A DNA stretch of 64,000 nucleotides from Pegoplata infirma (Eukaryota; Arthropoda; Insecta; Diptera; Anthomyiidae). The DNA is taken from positions 85,001,904 to 85,065,903 of the forward strand of contig OY992538.1 of the NCBI GenBank assembly GCA_963921195.1, in the 5' to 3' direction. Positions 11,630 through 22,879 of the stretch are shown here, in pieces (position 1 is the first letter of the stretch; every line of letters begins with the position of its first letter). Position numbers and translations under genes: made by a program. The notes beneath the pieces were generated by a model, which saw only the letters and a program-made list of their open reading frames with translations, made no database searches and was not told the DNA's origin.

Positions 11630-11895
11630 TTACACTCGAAAAAAATTTTACATTAAAAAAAATGTTACACTCAAAAAAAGTTGTACACTCAAAAAAAGTT
11701 GTACACTCAAAAAAAGTTTTTTTTTTTTTAAATTACAATATTTTGTGGACATACGGACGTGCATTCACTCAGAAATATGTTTACAGTAAAAAAAAACATT
11801 ACACTCGAAAAAAATTTTACACTCAAAAAAAATTATTAATTTTTTTTTTTTTTTTAAGTGACAAAAAAAGAGTTTTTTACTCAAAGTAAAATATT
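11630..11895. repeat. TTACACTCAAAAAAA short tandem repeat
   Basis: A 15-17 base motif, TTTACACTCAAAAAAA or TTGTACACTCAAAAA, recurs in two clusters inside the 3' part of the dispersed repeat. The same motif lies at the same place in the copies at about 37970-38060 and 56190-56380, so it is part of the family's 3' region. Confidence 0.7.
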
Positions 11896-12007
11896 TCTAA
11901 TCAATATTGTTAATTTTTTCACGTTAAGAAATTTACTATCCTTTAAAATGCATTGTGGAGGGTATTCATAGATTCGGCAAAGTCGAATTTAACTTTTCTA
12001 CTTGTTT

Positions 12008-12271
12008 CTATTAAAAAACTTTTTATATTCTGAGATATTTTTGTACAGAAAAGTTTTTAGATTCTGATATGGTTTTCTATAGAAAATTTGAAGTCATAAC
12101 AAATTTCTACACACCTTCTAAAGTAGTCACAAATTTCTTTTGATTGTAAAATTAACTTCTGTTTATGCCGAGGGAATTAAAAGTTTGCAAATTAAATATT
12201 GATTTGAAAAATGTCTCACAATCAGTATGTACTTTGAAAGAAAAAAAACTTCATTTAAAAGCAAACGATGT
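12008..12271. other. AT-rich stretch with decayed dyad units
   Basis: At 12010-12100 there are two or three weak TTCTGAGATATTTTTGTACAG-like units of the dyad minisatellite. The rest holds nothing recognisable. Confidence 0.4.
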
Positions 12272-12279
12272 ATGTTCAT

Positions 12280-12838
12280 AAGAGTGTCCCTTATTTTGGA
12301 AATGTTGAGACGGTACCCGCTAATTTTTTCCATTTGATTTAAAAATACCTCTGGAAAAATTTTACACCCCTACGACCACACCTTTCCCTGTTTTTCGATA
12401 CACGATAAAGATGTCACAGATATGAGTAATATTTTTTTAAGAATATATATCATTAAAAGCAACATAGCAACTAATACCAGTGCTTGTCAAAACTAAAAAA
12501 AAGTTTTAAACATTTTTTAACGTAGGACCTCAACGGCTCTAAATTTTTTTTTTTTCGCAAAAGTTTTTAGAGCTGAAAGTCTTACTCCACCAACATCAAA
12601 TTTTTTGTCGTGAATAAGCTAACCAAGTTATATAATAATTATTAACAAAAAAAAATTAAAATAAAAAAAAAATTTTTTTTGGTTTGTATGGAAAAATTTT
12701 TTTTAGGCCCTGTCGCCTAGGGAAGGCATTGTCGAGGGGGCGTAAAATTTTTCCTGAGTTATTTTTTAGTCAAATTGTAAAAAAATGAGCGGGTACCGTC
12801 TCAACATTTCCAACATTTCTAAAATAAGGGACACTCTA
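12280..12838. mobile_element. hAT-like MITE (8 bp duplication ATGTTCAT)
   Basis: The ends are AAGAGTGTCCCTTATTTT and AAAATAAGGGACACTCTA. The flanks at 12272-12279 and 12839-12846 are both ATGTTCAT. Inner landmarks GGTACCCGCT and its complement show the foldback layout. The internal region is shorter than in the arm fragment at 7596-8018, consistent with an internal deletion. No coding region. Confidence 0.85.
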
Positions 12839-13028
12839 ATGTTCATTCATTTTTTATCGAAGAATATTATTTAAGATTCTCTCTCTTTTATAACATAACC
12901 ACACGATCTTTAGAACATAACCCCACGATCGTCTTAAAGAAAAAAACTGTAGAGCGGCTAGAAGTTTATCACAACAAATTTTGAATTTGGACCGTTTTTA
13001 AAGTAGTTATTAACAAACATATGGGTAA

Positions 13029-15770
13029 TAGAGGTGTCCTTAAAAACGAAAATCACCTTTTTATACCTGGTAGGGGTCCTAAATTGTTCTTTAGTATCTA
13101 AAAATGAGTGAGCTAAAATTTGGGGACAATTGGCTAAAAATAACTTGTGCCGAAAATGGACTGAAGTTTTGGGACATTCTTATATAAAAGAAAAACCCTT
13201 TTTTTTCTAGTTTTTTGGAAAGTTATTGGTGTTTGTTATTTTTTGTTAATTTTTTTGTAAAACAATATAAAAATGGTATTAAATTACCTTTCCAAAAAGA
13301 CTAATAAAATTAAAATCCGATAAAAAACAAGCATTTTACGCATACATGCCCCAGACCATTATATGGTTTTTAAAGCCAGAATTTAAAAAATTTTCAAAAT
13401 TTTTGGGCAAAAAAATAAAAAAATATAAATTTTACTTTATGATCATATTGAAAACGTGTTTACGATTAAAAATAGCAGATATGGTAGTCAAGCTTTTTTT
13501 TATTTTTCGCCGGTGGTGATAAAATTTCCGCGGATTCCAAATAAAATGCGCTTTTTCACAATAATTTAGCAAATATGGGAAAATGTTTGCTTTATTGTAC
13601 GAAACGATGCGTAGAATGTAAATTCTGTAACTTTTGATAAATAGGATATCTGCAGATATCTTGTATTATAGAAATATGTAATGTCCCAAATTTGTCATTT
13701 CACCTCGATGAAAAGTGGTTAAAGATGCCATATTTCTCTAAAAACTTACAGAATTTATGTTTTACACTTGGTATAGTACAATACAGAAAATTTTTTTTTC
13801 ATATATCATGAAATCCAGCAAAGATTTTATAAAATCTGACCGAGGGTCTTCAAATTTATCTAATTTTTTGTACACATGTGCTCTATAGAGCCAATTAAAC
13901 ATATCCATTTTCAGTTTTTTATATTTAAAAAAAAATCGCGATTTTTTCGCGAATTTAATTTTCTTCAAAAATTGAAAAAATCAAAAAAGTATGCTACTTT
14001 GAATAGCCATATCTTCGGAAGTATCTATCGAATTTCTTCAATTCAAAAAGCATTCGATTCAGACGATAGTCTTACTTTATATTAATGTAATAAAAAAAAT
14101 ATTTTTAAAAAAAGTACATTTTTGATGCAAATGCATTTTTTGGATGCATTTTTTAAAACTTTCTCCCCCTTCAATTTTTTTTAAACCTACATAAATCGAA
14201 AATATAGCATTTTTTACACAAAATGGCGTACTGCTTTTTTTGTGACGGAGTTTCGTAAAAATTTTGTAATTTTTTTAAAAATACCTTATTGGTTTTTCCA
14301 TACAATTTTTTCATAAAATTCATAAAATAACAAAAAAAAATTTTAGTCGAAGGAAAAACTACATAAGCATTTTTTAAAAAAATCACGAAAATTTTGTGAA
14401 ACTCCGTCACAAAAAAAAATGTACCCAATTTTATGTAAAAAATGTTATATTTTCGATTTATGCAGGTTTCAAACAAATTGAAGGGGGAGAAAGTTTAAAA
14501 AAGTGCATCCAAAAATTGCATTTGCATAAAAAATGCATTTATTTAAAAAAATATTTTTTGTTAGTGCATTGGCATAAAAACGGATAATCAGTTGAATCGA
14601 ATGCTTTTTGAGGCGTAGAAATCCGATAGATACTTTCGAAGAAATGGCTTTTTAAAGTTACATACTTTTTTGATAAAATTGCAAAATAAATATTAAATTG
14701 ATTTTTTGTATGGAAAAAATCAAATAAGTAGTTTTAAAAAAATCACGAAAATTTTTTGAAACGCCGTCACAAAAAAAACGGTCCTCAATTTTGTGTAAAA
14801 AATGCCATATTTTCGAATTACGCAGGTTTCAAAAAAATTGAAGGGGGAGAAAGTTTTGAAAAATGCATCAAAAAATTGCATTTGCATCAAAAATGCACTT
14901 TTTTTGGAAAAACTTTTTTTTTATTGCATTGGTATAAAAAAGGACTAACGTTTGAATCAAATGCTTTTTGAATCGTAGAAATCCGATAGATACTTTAGCA
15001 GATATGGCTCTTCAAATTAACATACTTTTTTGATTTTTTCAATTTTTGAAGAAAATTAAATTCGCGAAAAAATCGCGATTTTTTTAAAATTAAAAAAACT
15101 GAAAATGGATATGTTTTATTAGCTTTATGGAGAATGCATACCGTTAATATAAAGAAAATCGAAAGACCTAAGGTCAGAAAATAGCATTTTTTATGTGTTT
15201 TCTGGTGGATTTTGTGATATGCTAAATTATCATAGAAAAACACATTTTCTTTGAAATCCGCGGAAATTATATCACTACCCACGCCAAATTAAATAAAAGC
15301 TAGACTACCATATTTGTTAGTTTTTATCTATAGCATGTATTTAATAACATTATAAAGTAAAATTTAATTTTTTTAATTTTTTTGCCTAAAATTTTGAACA
15401 ATTTCCAATTTTGGCTTTAAAAACCATGCAATGGTCTGGGGCATGTATGCGTAAAATGTTTATTTTTTATCCGATTTGAATTTTTTTAAGCTTTTTGGAA
15501 AGGAAATTTATTACCATTTTCATATTATTTAACAAAAAATTTAACAAAAATTACCATATACCAATATTTTTCAAAAAAACTAGAAAATATGGGGTTTTCA
15601 TCACATAAGAGTGTCTCAAAACTTCAATCCATTTTCGGCACGAGTTATTTTTATCCGATTGTCCCCAAATTTTGGCTCACTAATTTTTAGATACTAAACT
15701 ACAATTTAGAACCCTACCAGGTATTAAAAAGTGATTTTGAAAAATTACCTTAGTCGTAAGGACACCTTTA
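13029..15770. mobile_element. Long hAT-like foldback (8 bp duplication ATGGGTAA)
   Basis: The ends are TAGAGGTGTCC and GGACACCTTTA. The flanks at 13021-13028 and 15771-15778 are both ATGGGTAA. The outer arms (about 750 and 650 bp) are the same sequence as the arms of the 1,318 bp element at 5075-6392. The extra ~1.4 kb centre is the composite described at 13860-15150. The small frames in it (for example 14396-14587 and 14756-14971) are two copies of one repeat, not genes. Confidence 0.85.
13860..15150. repeat. Inner foldback with 360 bp tandem units
   Basis: The outer parts (13890-13995 and 15015-15120) are inverted copies carrying the dyad AATCGCGATTTTTTCGCGAA. Between them, two direct copies are offset by exactly 360 bases, starting AATCACGAAAATTTT at 14381 and 14741. 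A further inverted copy lies around 14165-14275. Each contains a CTCCGTCAC / GTGACGGAG segment and TTGAAGGGGGAGAAAGTTT. Confidence 0.75.
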
Positions 15771-15778
15771 ATGGGTAA

Positions 15779-16133
15779 AGAATAGAAAATTATTTTTGAA
15801 ATTTCGAAATCTTTTTAACGTGTTACCAAAAAGTCTTAAAATTTACAAGAAAGTGGTTTTCGGTGGGTACTTAAAACTACAAAAAAAAAATGGAGAATCT
15901 AAAATAAAAATTTATCAAAGCGTCTGATTTGTCATGGAATGTCCAATATTTATATGAGACATTCCACACAGAATAATATGTGTGCCATAAATGCCTGAAT
16001 AGGTGATATGGATTTTTAAAAACTAAAATAAGGAGGCCTGGTTAAATATTGAAAAAATGGTCGAATTTGTATCGAATTCCCTTGATTAAATATTTATTAA
16101 ATTAAAACGAAATGCACCACAAATGCACAATCT
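15779..16133. other. No feature recognised
   Basis: A/T-rich sequence. It has no open frame of note and no element ends. Confidence 0.4.
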
Positions 16134-16642
16134 AACGTTCTTATATATTTGTTAATGGGCTATCGATTATTTTTTTTTTTTTTAATTTTCTGAAAGGGTT
16201 CTTAAATTTCTCATTTTTTAAAAGATTCAATTTAACAAAAATGCGGCCACATTTTAAGCTTGTTTTTTTTCACACAAAAAAAAATCTAGCGGACATTTTT
16301 CGTATTTTTCGAGAAAATCGCATTTGAATATTGGATTTCATTAAAATTCTGTAATTCTCTTGTATTTTATTGTGTCAACACCGCGTATGAGTAACGAATA
16401 TTTGCGAAACCAACGAATTTGCATTACTCATACGCGGTGTGTACACAATAAAATACAAGAGAATTACAGAATTTTTATGAAATCTAATATTCAATTGTGA
16501 TTTTTTCAAAAAATACGAAAAATACCCTCCTTAATTTTTTGTGTGGATCTTAACTTTTTTAAAAAATTAAATATTTTGAAACAGGTTCTGAAAATTTTCC
16601 AAAATAAATGGGCTATCCCATAAAAAAATTATAAAAGAACGT
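16134..16642. mobile_element. Foldback element with ACGTTCTT ends
   Basis: The halves are inverted copies centred near 16405. The inner arms are CACCGCGTATGAGTAA / TTACTCATACGCGGTG and TACAAGAGAATTACAGAATT with its complement. The outer arms share ACGTTCTT and ATGGGCTATC. The target duplication is not clear. A fragment starting ATGGGCTATCGATT also occurs at 38377. No coding region. Confidence 0.7.
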
Positions 16643-17380
16643 AAATTTTTGAGATTGTGGTGAATTCCTATTTTTTCATAGTTCCATAAAGTGCAATCCA
16701 TACCACCTATTCAGATATTCAAATACATTAGGTTGGCACGTATAATGTCTTTTTTTTTTAAATTTCGTCGATCGCCGGGCGATCGTGGTTCGTTCTAAAT
16801 TTAAGTTTTCAGCCAAATCGGACAATTTTGACCCTTGCCGCTGAGGGGGGTTAAATTCTGAACCTGAAAATTTTTTTTGTTGATTGTCGTGATCTGTGAT
16901 CTTATAATAGTTATAAAACAAAAAACTGAACCCCTAGCTCCTCTCCTTCCCCCTTATTTTTCTTGGTGAAAAAATTTGCAATTTAACGATTACTCAAATC
17001 TAAAACTCAATAAAAGTTACTCTAAAAGAATTCGGACCTCTAAACCAACTTCTTGCCAATGATTTTGCTCAACAAGTAAAGATAATTTTTTCACCAAAAA
17101 TTAGATTATTATTTTACAAACTTTGAGGACTTACAGTGATTAAGTGGATCAAATTAAAGACTTACCAAAAACTAGACTTCTGTTGCCTGAACACTACTCT
17201 ACAATTCATTTTTTAGCATATTTATCTTATCTTTTACCTGAACAAAAATAATCGCCAAAAAAGCTTTGGCAAGTATACTTGCCATAACTAAAAAATTAAA
17301 AAATGTTTAAAAGTTGACGTCAACGGCCCTAAATTATTTTTATTTTTTCGAAGGCAATTTTAAAGCGGAACTAATTACCA
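16643..17380. other. Mostly unassigned; remnant of hAT-like interior
   Basis: 17280-17370 resembles the interior of the AAGAGTGTCCC elements (AACTAAAAAA..TTTAAAAGTTGACGTCAACGGC). Elsewhere nothing is recognised. The 81-codon minus-strand frame at 16676-16921 shows no domain. Confidence 0.35.
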
Positions 17381-17415
17381 AAATGAAACTTTATGTCTTT
17401 AATAAGATAATGAAG
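17381..17415 (+). repeat. 35 bp direct repeat, left copy
   Basis: It starts AAATGAAACTTTATG and ends AAGATAATGAAG, and is identical over 35 bases to 18753-18787. The two copies exactly bracket the foldback element between them, so they behave like an unusually long target duplication. Confidence 0.9.
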
Positions 17416-18752
17416 AGTTAAAACACCTCAATTCAACCGAAAAAAGTAGCATTTTTGACCTTACCCCTTTCGAATTTGATGAAACTTGGAATATAGTTGG
17501 GCCCATACAAAAAAATCATAGTGCCAAAGTTTTGGACTTCTGGTAGTTTTTCTTTCCGAGATATGGGCTTTTGAAAATTGGCAAAATCGTATATATTTGA
17601 CAAAAACGTTTTGAGATAAATAAAGATAACTCAAAAAGTAGTAATAATACAGGTCTCAGTCGGGATGCAAATAATAGGTAATGAGACAGCCTTTAAAATG
17701 GCATTCCCCAAGTTTTTTTTTTGAAAAAGATCAAAGGTCATTGGTTTTTACTGTAATTTTTGAAGAGCTATATCTCAAAAAACGATATTTTTAAAATTTT
17801 GGAAAAAATATATGTTATTAAGGGTCACCTATAGTACTTAATTTTAAATTTTCAGGATGGAGACTTCATTGGAACTTTTAATATTATTAAAAACATAGTG
17901 ACGGGAAAGAAAAAGCGGCGTATTTTCCCTAGAAAAAAAAAATATTTTTTTTTGTCTTTGAGATTCTGGTACCAAAACTCACTTTTCTGAATGTTTTTGA
18001 CGTGCTGAGTCCATATATGACCTTTGAACTTGCCTATCGCTATTAGTTTTCGAGTTATCTGCACATAAATGTGTGAAAATTGCTGAAATGCTATTTCTGT
18101 GTTTTTTTAAACATTTAGGTGCACATATCTTGAAAACTAATAGTGATAGGCCAGTTCAACGGTCATATTTAGACTCAGCACGTCAAAAACATTCAGAAAA
18201 ATGAATTTTGGTACAAGAATTTCAAAGACAAAAATTTTTTTTTTTTCTAAGGGAAATACACCGGTTTTTCTTTCCTGACACAATGTTTCTATTAATAAAA
18301 AAAGTTCCAATGAAGACTCCATCCTGAAAATTTAAACTTAAGTAGTATAGGTGATTCCTAACAACATATATTTTTTCCAAAATTTTAAAAATATCGTTTT
18401 TTGAGATATAGCTCTCCAAAAATAAAGGTTAAAACCAATGACATTTGACCTTTTTCAAAAAAATCTTGGGGAATGGCATTTTAAAGGCTGTCCCGCTACC
18501 TATTATTTGAAGCCTGAATCAGACCTGTATTGTTATTACTTTTCGAGATATCTTTATTTATGTCAGAACACTTTTGTCAAATATATACGATTTTGTTAAT
18601 TTTCAAAACCGCATACCTCAAATACTGGAATGACCAGAAGCCTGAAAAATTAGCAAAATATCTTTTTTGTTAAAGTAAACCCCAGTACTTAATTTCATTA
18701 AATTTGTAGGGGGTGCGGTCAACTCGTCGGTTGAATTGAGGTGTTTTACCTC
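17416..18752. mobile_element. Foldback element bracketed by 35 bp direct repeats
   Basis: The left end is AGTTAAAACACCTCAATTCA and the right end is its complement. The arms are inverted copies for more than 600 bases (for example the TTCAGGATGGAGACTTC region and its complement near 18310). No transposase is present; the minus-strand frames at 17852-18064 and 18137-18419 are arm sequence. The family is unknown: cut-and-paste transposons rarely duplicate 35 bp. Confidence 0.8.
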
Positions 18753-18787
18753 AAATGAAACTTTATGTCTTTAATAAGATAATGAAG
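18753..18787 (+). repeat. 35 bp direct repeat, right copy
   Basis: Identical to 17381-17415. Confidence 0.9.
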
Positions 18788-19350
18788 TATCATTCTAGCG
18801 ATGCCCGTCCGTCTGTCCGTCCGACTGTCCGTCTGTAGTTAACACGATGCAGTCCAAAATAAAAGAGCTAGACTCCCGACATTTAGCACGAATATGTCTT
18901 ATGTTCATAGGCAGGTTAAGTTCGTAAATGAGCAAAATCGGACCAGGGGGAAAAACGTTCCCCCTTGAAGAACTAAACCAACCTCTGAAAAATAGCATAT
19001 TTTTACATGATTTTTTATGTTTTTGATTAACACATGCAACATTTTTATGCCACAAAAAGTTCAAAGTCCTGCATTTGGACCCAGAGAATTAGAAAATGTC
19101 GTTTTTTCGGCCCGCCCCCTTTTATGGGCGTAAATAATGATAATCTTGTATTTCTTTAGTGCAAAATGCATTGAAATGAATTTTTACACATATTCAAGGG
19201 AAAATTTGCCCCCCTCAATTACAACTAGCGACCCCCTGACCCCCCCCCAAAAAAAAATAAAACGCCCCTACATTTTTTTTTTATTTTTTGCATGTTGGAG
19301 AGTATAAGAGATTCGGCACAGCCGAACTTAACACTCTTACTTGTTTTGTT
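18788..19350 (+). mobile_element. Diverged relative of the dispersed fly repeat
   Basis: It starts in the GATGCCCGTCCGTCTGTCC run and ends with the small hairpin ATTCGGCACAGCCGAA, then CACTCTTACTTGTTTT. This is the same head and tail arrangement as the ATACCCTC family, but the body differs. The 5' hairpin is missing, apparently lost where the preceding foldback and its direct repeat join. Confidence 0.6.
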
Positions 19351-19461
19351 TGATTTGGCTAAAAATTTAAACGTAGAGTTTAAGACCAAAACGAAACACA
19401 ATTTGTCCGTAGATCGACGAAATTCGAAAAATCCATTATTCGTCCCACCCTAATATACATA

Positions 19462-20728
19462 TGGGTGAAATCAAAAAATGTCAGTGTTTTTGAGCCAAAA
19501 TTGTACAAACAAAAAATTTTAATTTTTGGTGAATTTTTTTATTAAAATCGATATGTTACATCACTACTAATATAACTATAAAAAATCTCTTCTACAAATT
19601 GTTTCAAACAAATTTTATCGACAATTTTATGATTTTTTTGGTGACGGAGTTTACATTCACCGTAGAAAAATACATTAAATTTTTTGAATTATTTTTGAAA
19701 ACATTTTATTGTAATTTAAAAAACTTATTTATGTAATTACTAACAATTTTTGTAATTAGGATTTTTTTCTTGTTTTTGTTATTAAAGATTTTACAATTAT
19801 TTTTTATTTTAATAGGATTTTTCTAAGGAAATGTAAAAAAAAATTATTATTATTTCTGTTAAAATTTGTTTTTTTACTTTTTTGAATGACTAGTGTTAAT
19901 ATTTGCGTCGGTTTTAACAACTACACAAGGTTTTTTAATGCTTTCTGCAAAAAAAAAAAAAAAGTTGACGGAGTTTACAGAGACGGAGTTTACATTTCGT
20001 CACTTTTTGCGCTTTTTTTTCGAAAACTATTTGTCGGAAATTGGTTTCCGAAAAAAAATCATTAGATGTCAACTAGATACGTCAAAATATGACGATATTT
20101 CAGATACACGCTAAGTAGTTTTGTTGTAAACGTGGAGACGGAGTTTACAGCATTTTTCGATTTGTCATTTATGAATTATCTTTTCATACCGGGAAATTAA
20201 TATTCAATGAGCAAACTTGAAACCAATGATGCAAAATGATACTTTATAGCCTCGCGTTTAATAAATGGGGCAATAACCTAATATTTTTCTAAATATAATA
20301 CGTAAAAAACAACAAAATTGTCAAGTTCCATAATGTCTAAAAAAAGTGTCGAAAAATTGTTACACAATTGAAGCCGTGTTTGCATGGGTAAAAGAGATAG
20401 TTATGACTATATAAAAATATTTTTTAAGAACGTCAACATTCCCTCTTTAAAAATGTAGTCAAGTATTAAGTTCTTGGGTTATTGGTTTTTAAGATATAAC
20501 CGGTTAAAGTTTAAAAATTGAACTTGTTACTGGCGACGAAGTTTACATTTGGCCTACAAAAATGAAAATAACTTGTTTAAAATAGCTAACTAATATCCGG
20601 ATTGTTGTTAGTTATGTAGAACGCTAATCTTTACGACGTTGTACATTAAAAAATATGCGAATACTTTAACCCATGTATGAGATATTACACTATTACATGG
20701 TTTGGTTGACATTTTTTGATTTCACCCA
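19462..20728. mobile_element. TA-flanked element with TGGGTGAAATC ends
   Basis: The ends TGGGTGAAATCAAAAAATGT and its complement are perfect over more than 20 bases and flanked by TA on both sides, as for Tc1/mariner-type elements. Its 1,267 bp length is close to a full mariner, but no frame resembles a transposase. The motif GACGGAGTTTACA occurs at least four times inside (near 19645, 19968, 19981 and 20135), with a variant GACGAAGTTTACA near 20529. These could be internal transposase-binding repeats. Confidence 0.7.
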
Positions 20729-20886
20729 TATCTATTAAATAAACAACCCAGCTAACAAACTTCGGAGCGCTCCAAATAAAAGACTCTTAAATGAATCTAA
20801 ATAATAAATATAATATATAATAATAATAATTTGATCCAATGATCAGTTTTTATTTATTTTTCCAATTTTTATTTACAACTCATTTT

Positions 20887-21028
20887 AAATAATTTTAACC
20901 TAACCGAGAACTGGTAACAATGACCGTCGTCTCGTTGTAGCGAAATCGACCAAGGGTTTTGGTGGGAATCGAACCCACGACCCCCTGTTTCATAGGCTAG
21001 CACGCTACCAACTAGCCTACAGGGGCCC
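20887..21028 (-). mobile_element. tRNA-derived SINE
   Basis: Read on the minus strand, it starts GGGCCCCTGTAGG and has an A-box-like TAGGCTAGTTGGTAGC and a perfect B box GGTTCGATTCC inside GTGGGTTCGATTCCCAC (an intact T arm). The acceptor stem does not pair properly, so it is not a working tRNA. A ~65 bp tail (CGACGGTCATTGTTACC..) follows. CTCATTTT at 20879-20886 and 21029-21036 brackets it as an 8 bp duplication. Confidence 0.7.
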
Positions 21029-21036
21029 CTCATTTT

Positions 21037-21598
21037 TCGGAGTCAAAAATGATTTAAAAATTAAACATTTTCTTTGAGTTTTCAATTATTTTTTCCAAAA
21101 AGACTAAATTTTTGGATTCAATATAAAACCATCAGTTTAGAGTCCAAAAGGAGTCAAAAACATAGAGGAAATTGTTTCATAAACAAATTATTTCAAAGTG
21201 ACTCCTAAAAGGTTTAGAATTCTAATATTTTTTGAGCTATCCAAAAAGACTCAAAAAATTTATTGCTTTTGGAGTCAATAAATATTATTTTAAAAATAAA
21301 TTATATGTACATAAGTCAGAAAAAAAATTTCGTTAAAGACAAAAACCATTATAAACGGGAATGTTTCTGGATAAATACATATTTCAAGATCGCAGAATGT
21401 AAGACCACCAGAGGGATAATGTGCTGAGCAGAAAAAAAATGGAGATTTGTGTAATTTTTTTATATTTTTATTTATGAATGTTTGTAGTATCTGTGTATTG
21501 TTTTTATGTAGAAGTGTTGTGAAATATATAAGTATGTAAAATGAAAATAAATTGATTTAATAAACAGATCTGATCTCGCGATTTACGCCTTTTCTATA
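21037..21598. other. AT-rich, recurrent GGAGTCAAAAA motif
   Basis: GGAGTCAAAAA or its complement recurs about six times between 21035 and 21290 at uneven spacing. No gene, complete element or RNA is recognised in the rest. Confidence 0.35.
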
Positions 21599-21599
21599 A

Positions 21600-21655
21600 A
21601 AAACAAGTAAAAAAGTTAAATTCGGCCGTGCCGAATTTTAAATACCCTCCACCTG
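21600..21655 (-). mobile_element. 3' end fragment of the dispersed fly repeat
   Basis: The complement reads GTGGAGGGTATTTAAAATTC, then GGCACGGCCGAATTTAAC and a CTTGTTT ending. This is the family's 3' hairpin and tail, in inverted orientation and without a body. Confidence 0.7.
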
Positions 21656-21670
21656 TATCCCAGTATTTAT

Positions 21671-21865
21671 AAATTACTTTAAATAACTGTTATTACATTA
21701 CAGTAATTTTTTGTTAGTTGTTAAAAAAACGACTCAAAATAACTAACAGAAATAGTTGTTTGATATTTTTCATACAAAAACAACTGACTTTGCAGTTGAA
21801 AACAACTTACTACTGTAAAATATACAAACAACTAACATGTAGTTACTTACATAATTTTCTGAGTG
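21671..21865 (+). mobile_element. Right-half fragment of an AACTAAC-rich MITE
   Basis: It matches the right half of the complete element at 47847-48416 almost base for base: TTTAAATAACTGTTA, AGAAATAGTTGTTTGATATT, then the terminal ACATAATTTTCTGAGTG. The left half is missing. Confidence 0.75.
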
Positions 21866-22384
21866 AACTTAATTCAATTTCATTTTATGAGGACAATTGC
21901 GAAAAAACGCTTTCCGCTCCAATTTGTTAACATTCATCAAAACAAAAAAAAAAAAAACGAAACGTTAACTTCCATAAATTTCTCAATTTAATTTAGCATC
22001 GTTTGGAATAGTTTTGTAAAATATTACACATTTTCGATGAAATATTGATAAAATTAGCTTATTAAGGTACCTACAGACGACGCAATATTATGCACAATAT
22101 TTCTGACGTTTCCAACAATTGGCATACATAAAAATACTGAAATCGATTTGATTTGTAAAAATAATATTTATAAAATTTATTCTTAATGAATAAAACTTAA
22201 TTAAAAAAAAATTAATTAACTTATTTTATTTAAAATTTTTAAATTAAAAAAATTAATGGTGTTTTCTTTTCTGAACAAAAAAATGTCCATTGTTTAGATG
22301 TGTACTTTAAATGTTGACATGGCCCTGAAACGATGTAGCATTTTTTAAACTCAGAAAAGAACACAAAAAATGCAGTTTTGTACA
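21866..22384. other. No feature recognised
   Basis: A/T-rich, without element ends or open frames that can be supported. Confidence 0.35.
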
Positions 22385-22475
22385 CAAATTGCCTTGATTT
22401 GCTGTTTCAATTGATGTGTTTTTCGCTTATATTGCTGGCAGCTCAGGTTCGAATCCTGGCGATGGCCATCACATA
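22385..22475 (+). other. tRNA-like unit with oligo-T tail (weak)
   Basis: A perfect B box GGTTCGAATCC at 22446-22456 sits in a T-arm-like CAGGTTCGAATCCTG and is followed within 25 bases by a long T tract. The A box and acceptor stem are not convincing. Confidence 0.4.
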
Positions 22476-22676
22476 TTTTTTTAATTTTTTTTTTGCTTTT
22501 AAATTATTTTTTTTTAATTATTTAAACTTAAAAAAAACAAATTTAGTCGATTTTATATGAAAATTTATTTATTTTTTTTAAAAAAAATTATTAAATTATT
22601 TAAAAAAAAAAACATTATTAAATAAAAAATAATACGTAATTGAATTAAAAAAAATACCAGAATAAAAAAAAAAAAA

Positions 22677-22757
22677 ATGTTGGCCACACCGGGATTTGAA
22701 CCCAGGACCTTCAGTGTCACATGCAACGACACATCCTCTGCACCACAACAGCACCAG
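22677..22757 (-). other. tRNA-like unit with oligo-T tail
   Basis: On the minus strand it carries a B box GGTTCAAATCC in CTGGGTTCAAATCCCGG and a degenerate A box (TGGTGCAGAGGATG). It ends GGCCAACA directly before a run of T's, as a Pol III terminator would lie. The acceptor stem is poor, so it is probably a tRNA pseudogene or SINE head. The protein frames across it are shadows. Confidence 0.5.
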
Positions 22758-22879
22758 TTGATTATAACCATAGAAAAGATTAGAAGGTACGCAGTGTTGT
22801 ATTTGATGTATTTTCCAATATGGTGGCAAAATGCTTGTTCTTCCTCATCTCACACGTATTCAATATCAAATTAGATTCT

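Larger units (their letters stand above)
9001..12007 (+). mobile_element. Dispersed fly repeat (ATACCCTC family), copy A
   Basis: The 5' end is the hairpin ATACCCTCC..GAGGGTAT, followed by TTTGTCATTCCGTTTGTAAC, AGTCGATC and the GTCCGTCCGTCTGTCTG run. The 3' end is GTGGAGGGTATTCATAG, then the small hairpin TTCGGCAAAGTCGAA and CTACTTGTTT. A complete copy without insertions is at 55551-56560 (about 1,010 bp). The extra length here is the element at 9266-11276. I cannot assign a superfamily. Conserved ends with no long open frame suggest a non-autonomous element. Confidence 0.75.

Noticed and set aside
11536..11889. 117-codon plus frame rich in HSKK
   Set aside because: It is a translation of the TTACACTCAAAAAAA tandem repeat.
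13762..15282. Several 63-101 codon frames
   Set aside because: They are repeated or mirrored copies inside the hAT-like foldback and its 360 bp units, and no domain is seen.
16676..16921. 81-codon minus frame with helix-turn-helix-like wording
   Set aside because: It is short, A/T-biased, lacks any family signature, and borders a foldback element.
20950..21028. Functional tRNA gene
   Set aside because: The A and B boxes are good, but the acceptor stem does not pair and a SINE-like tail with flanking duplication follows.
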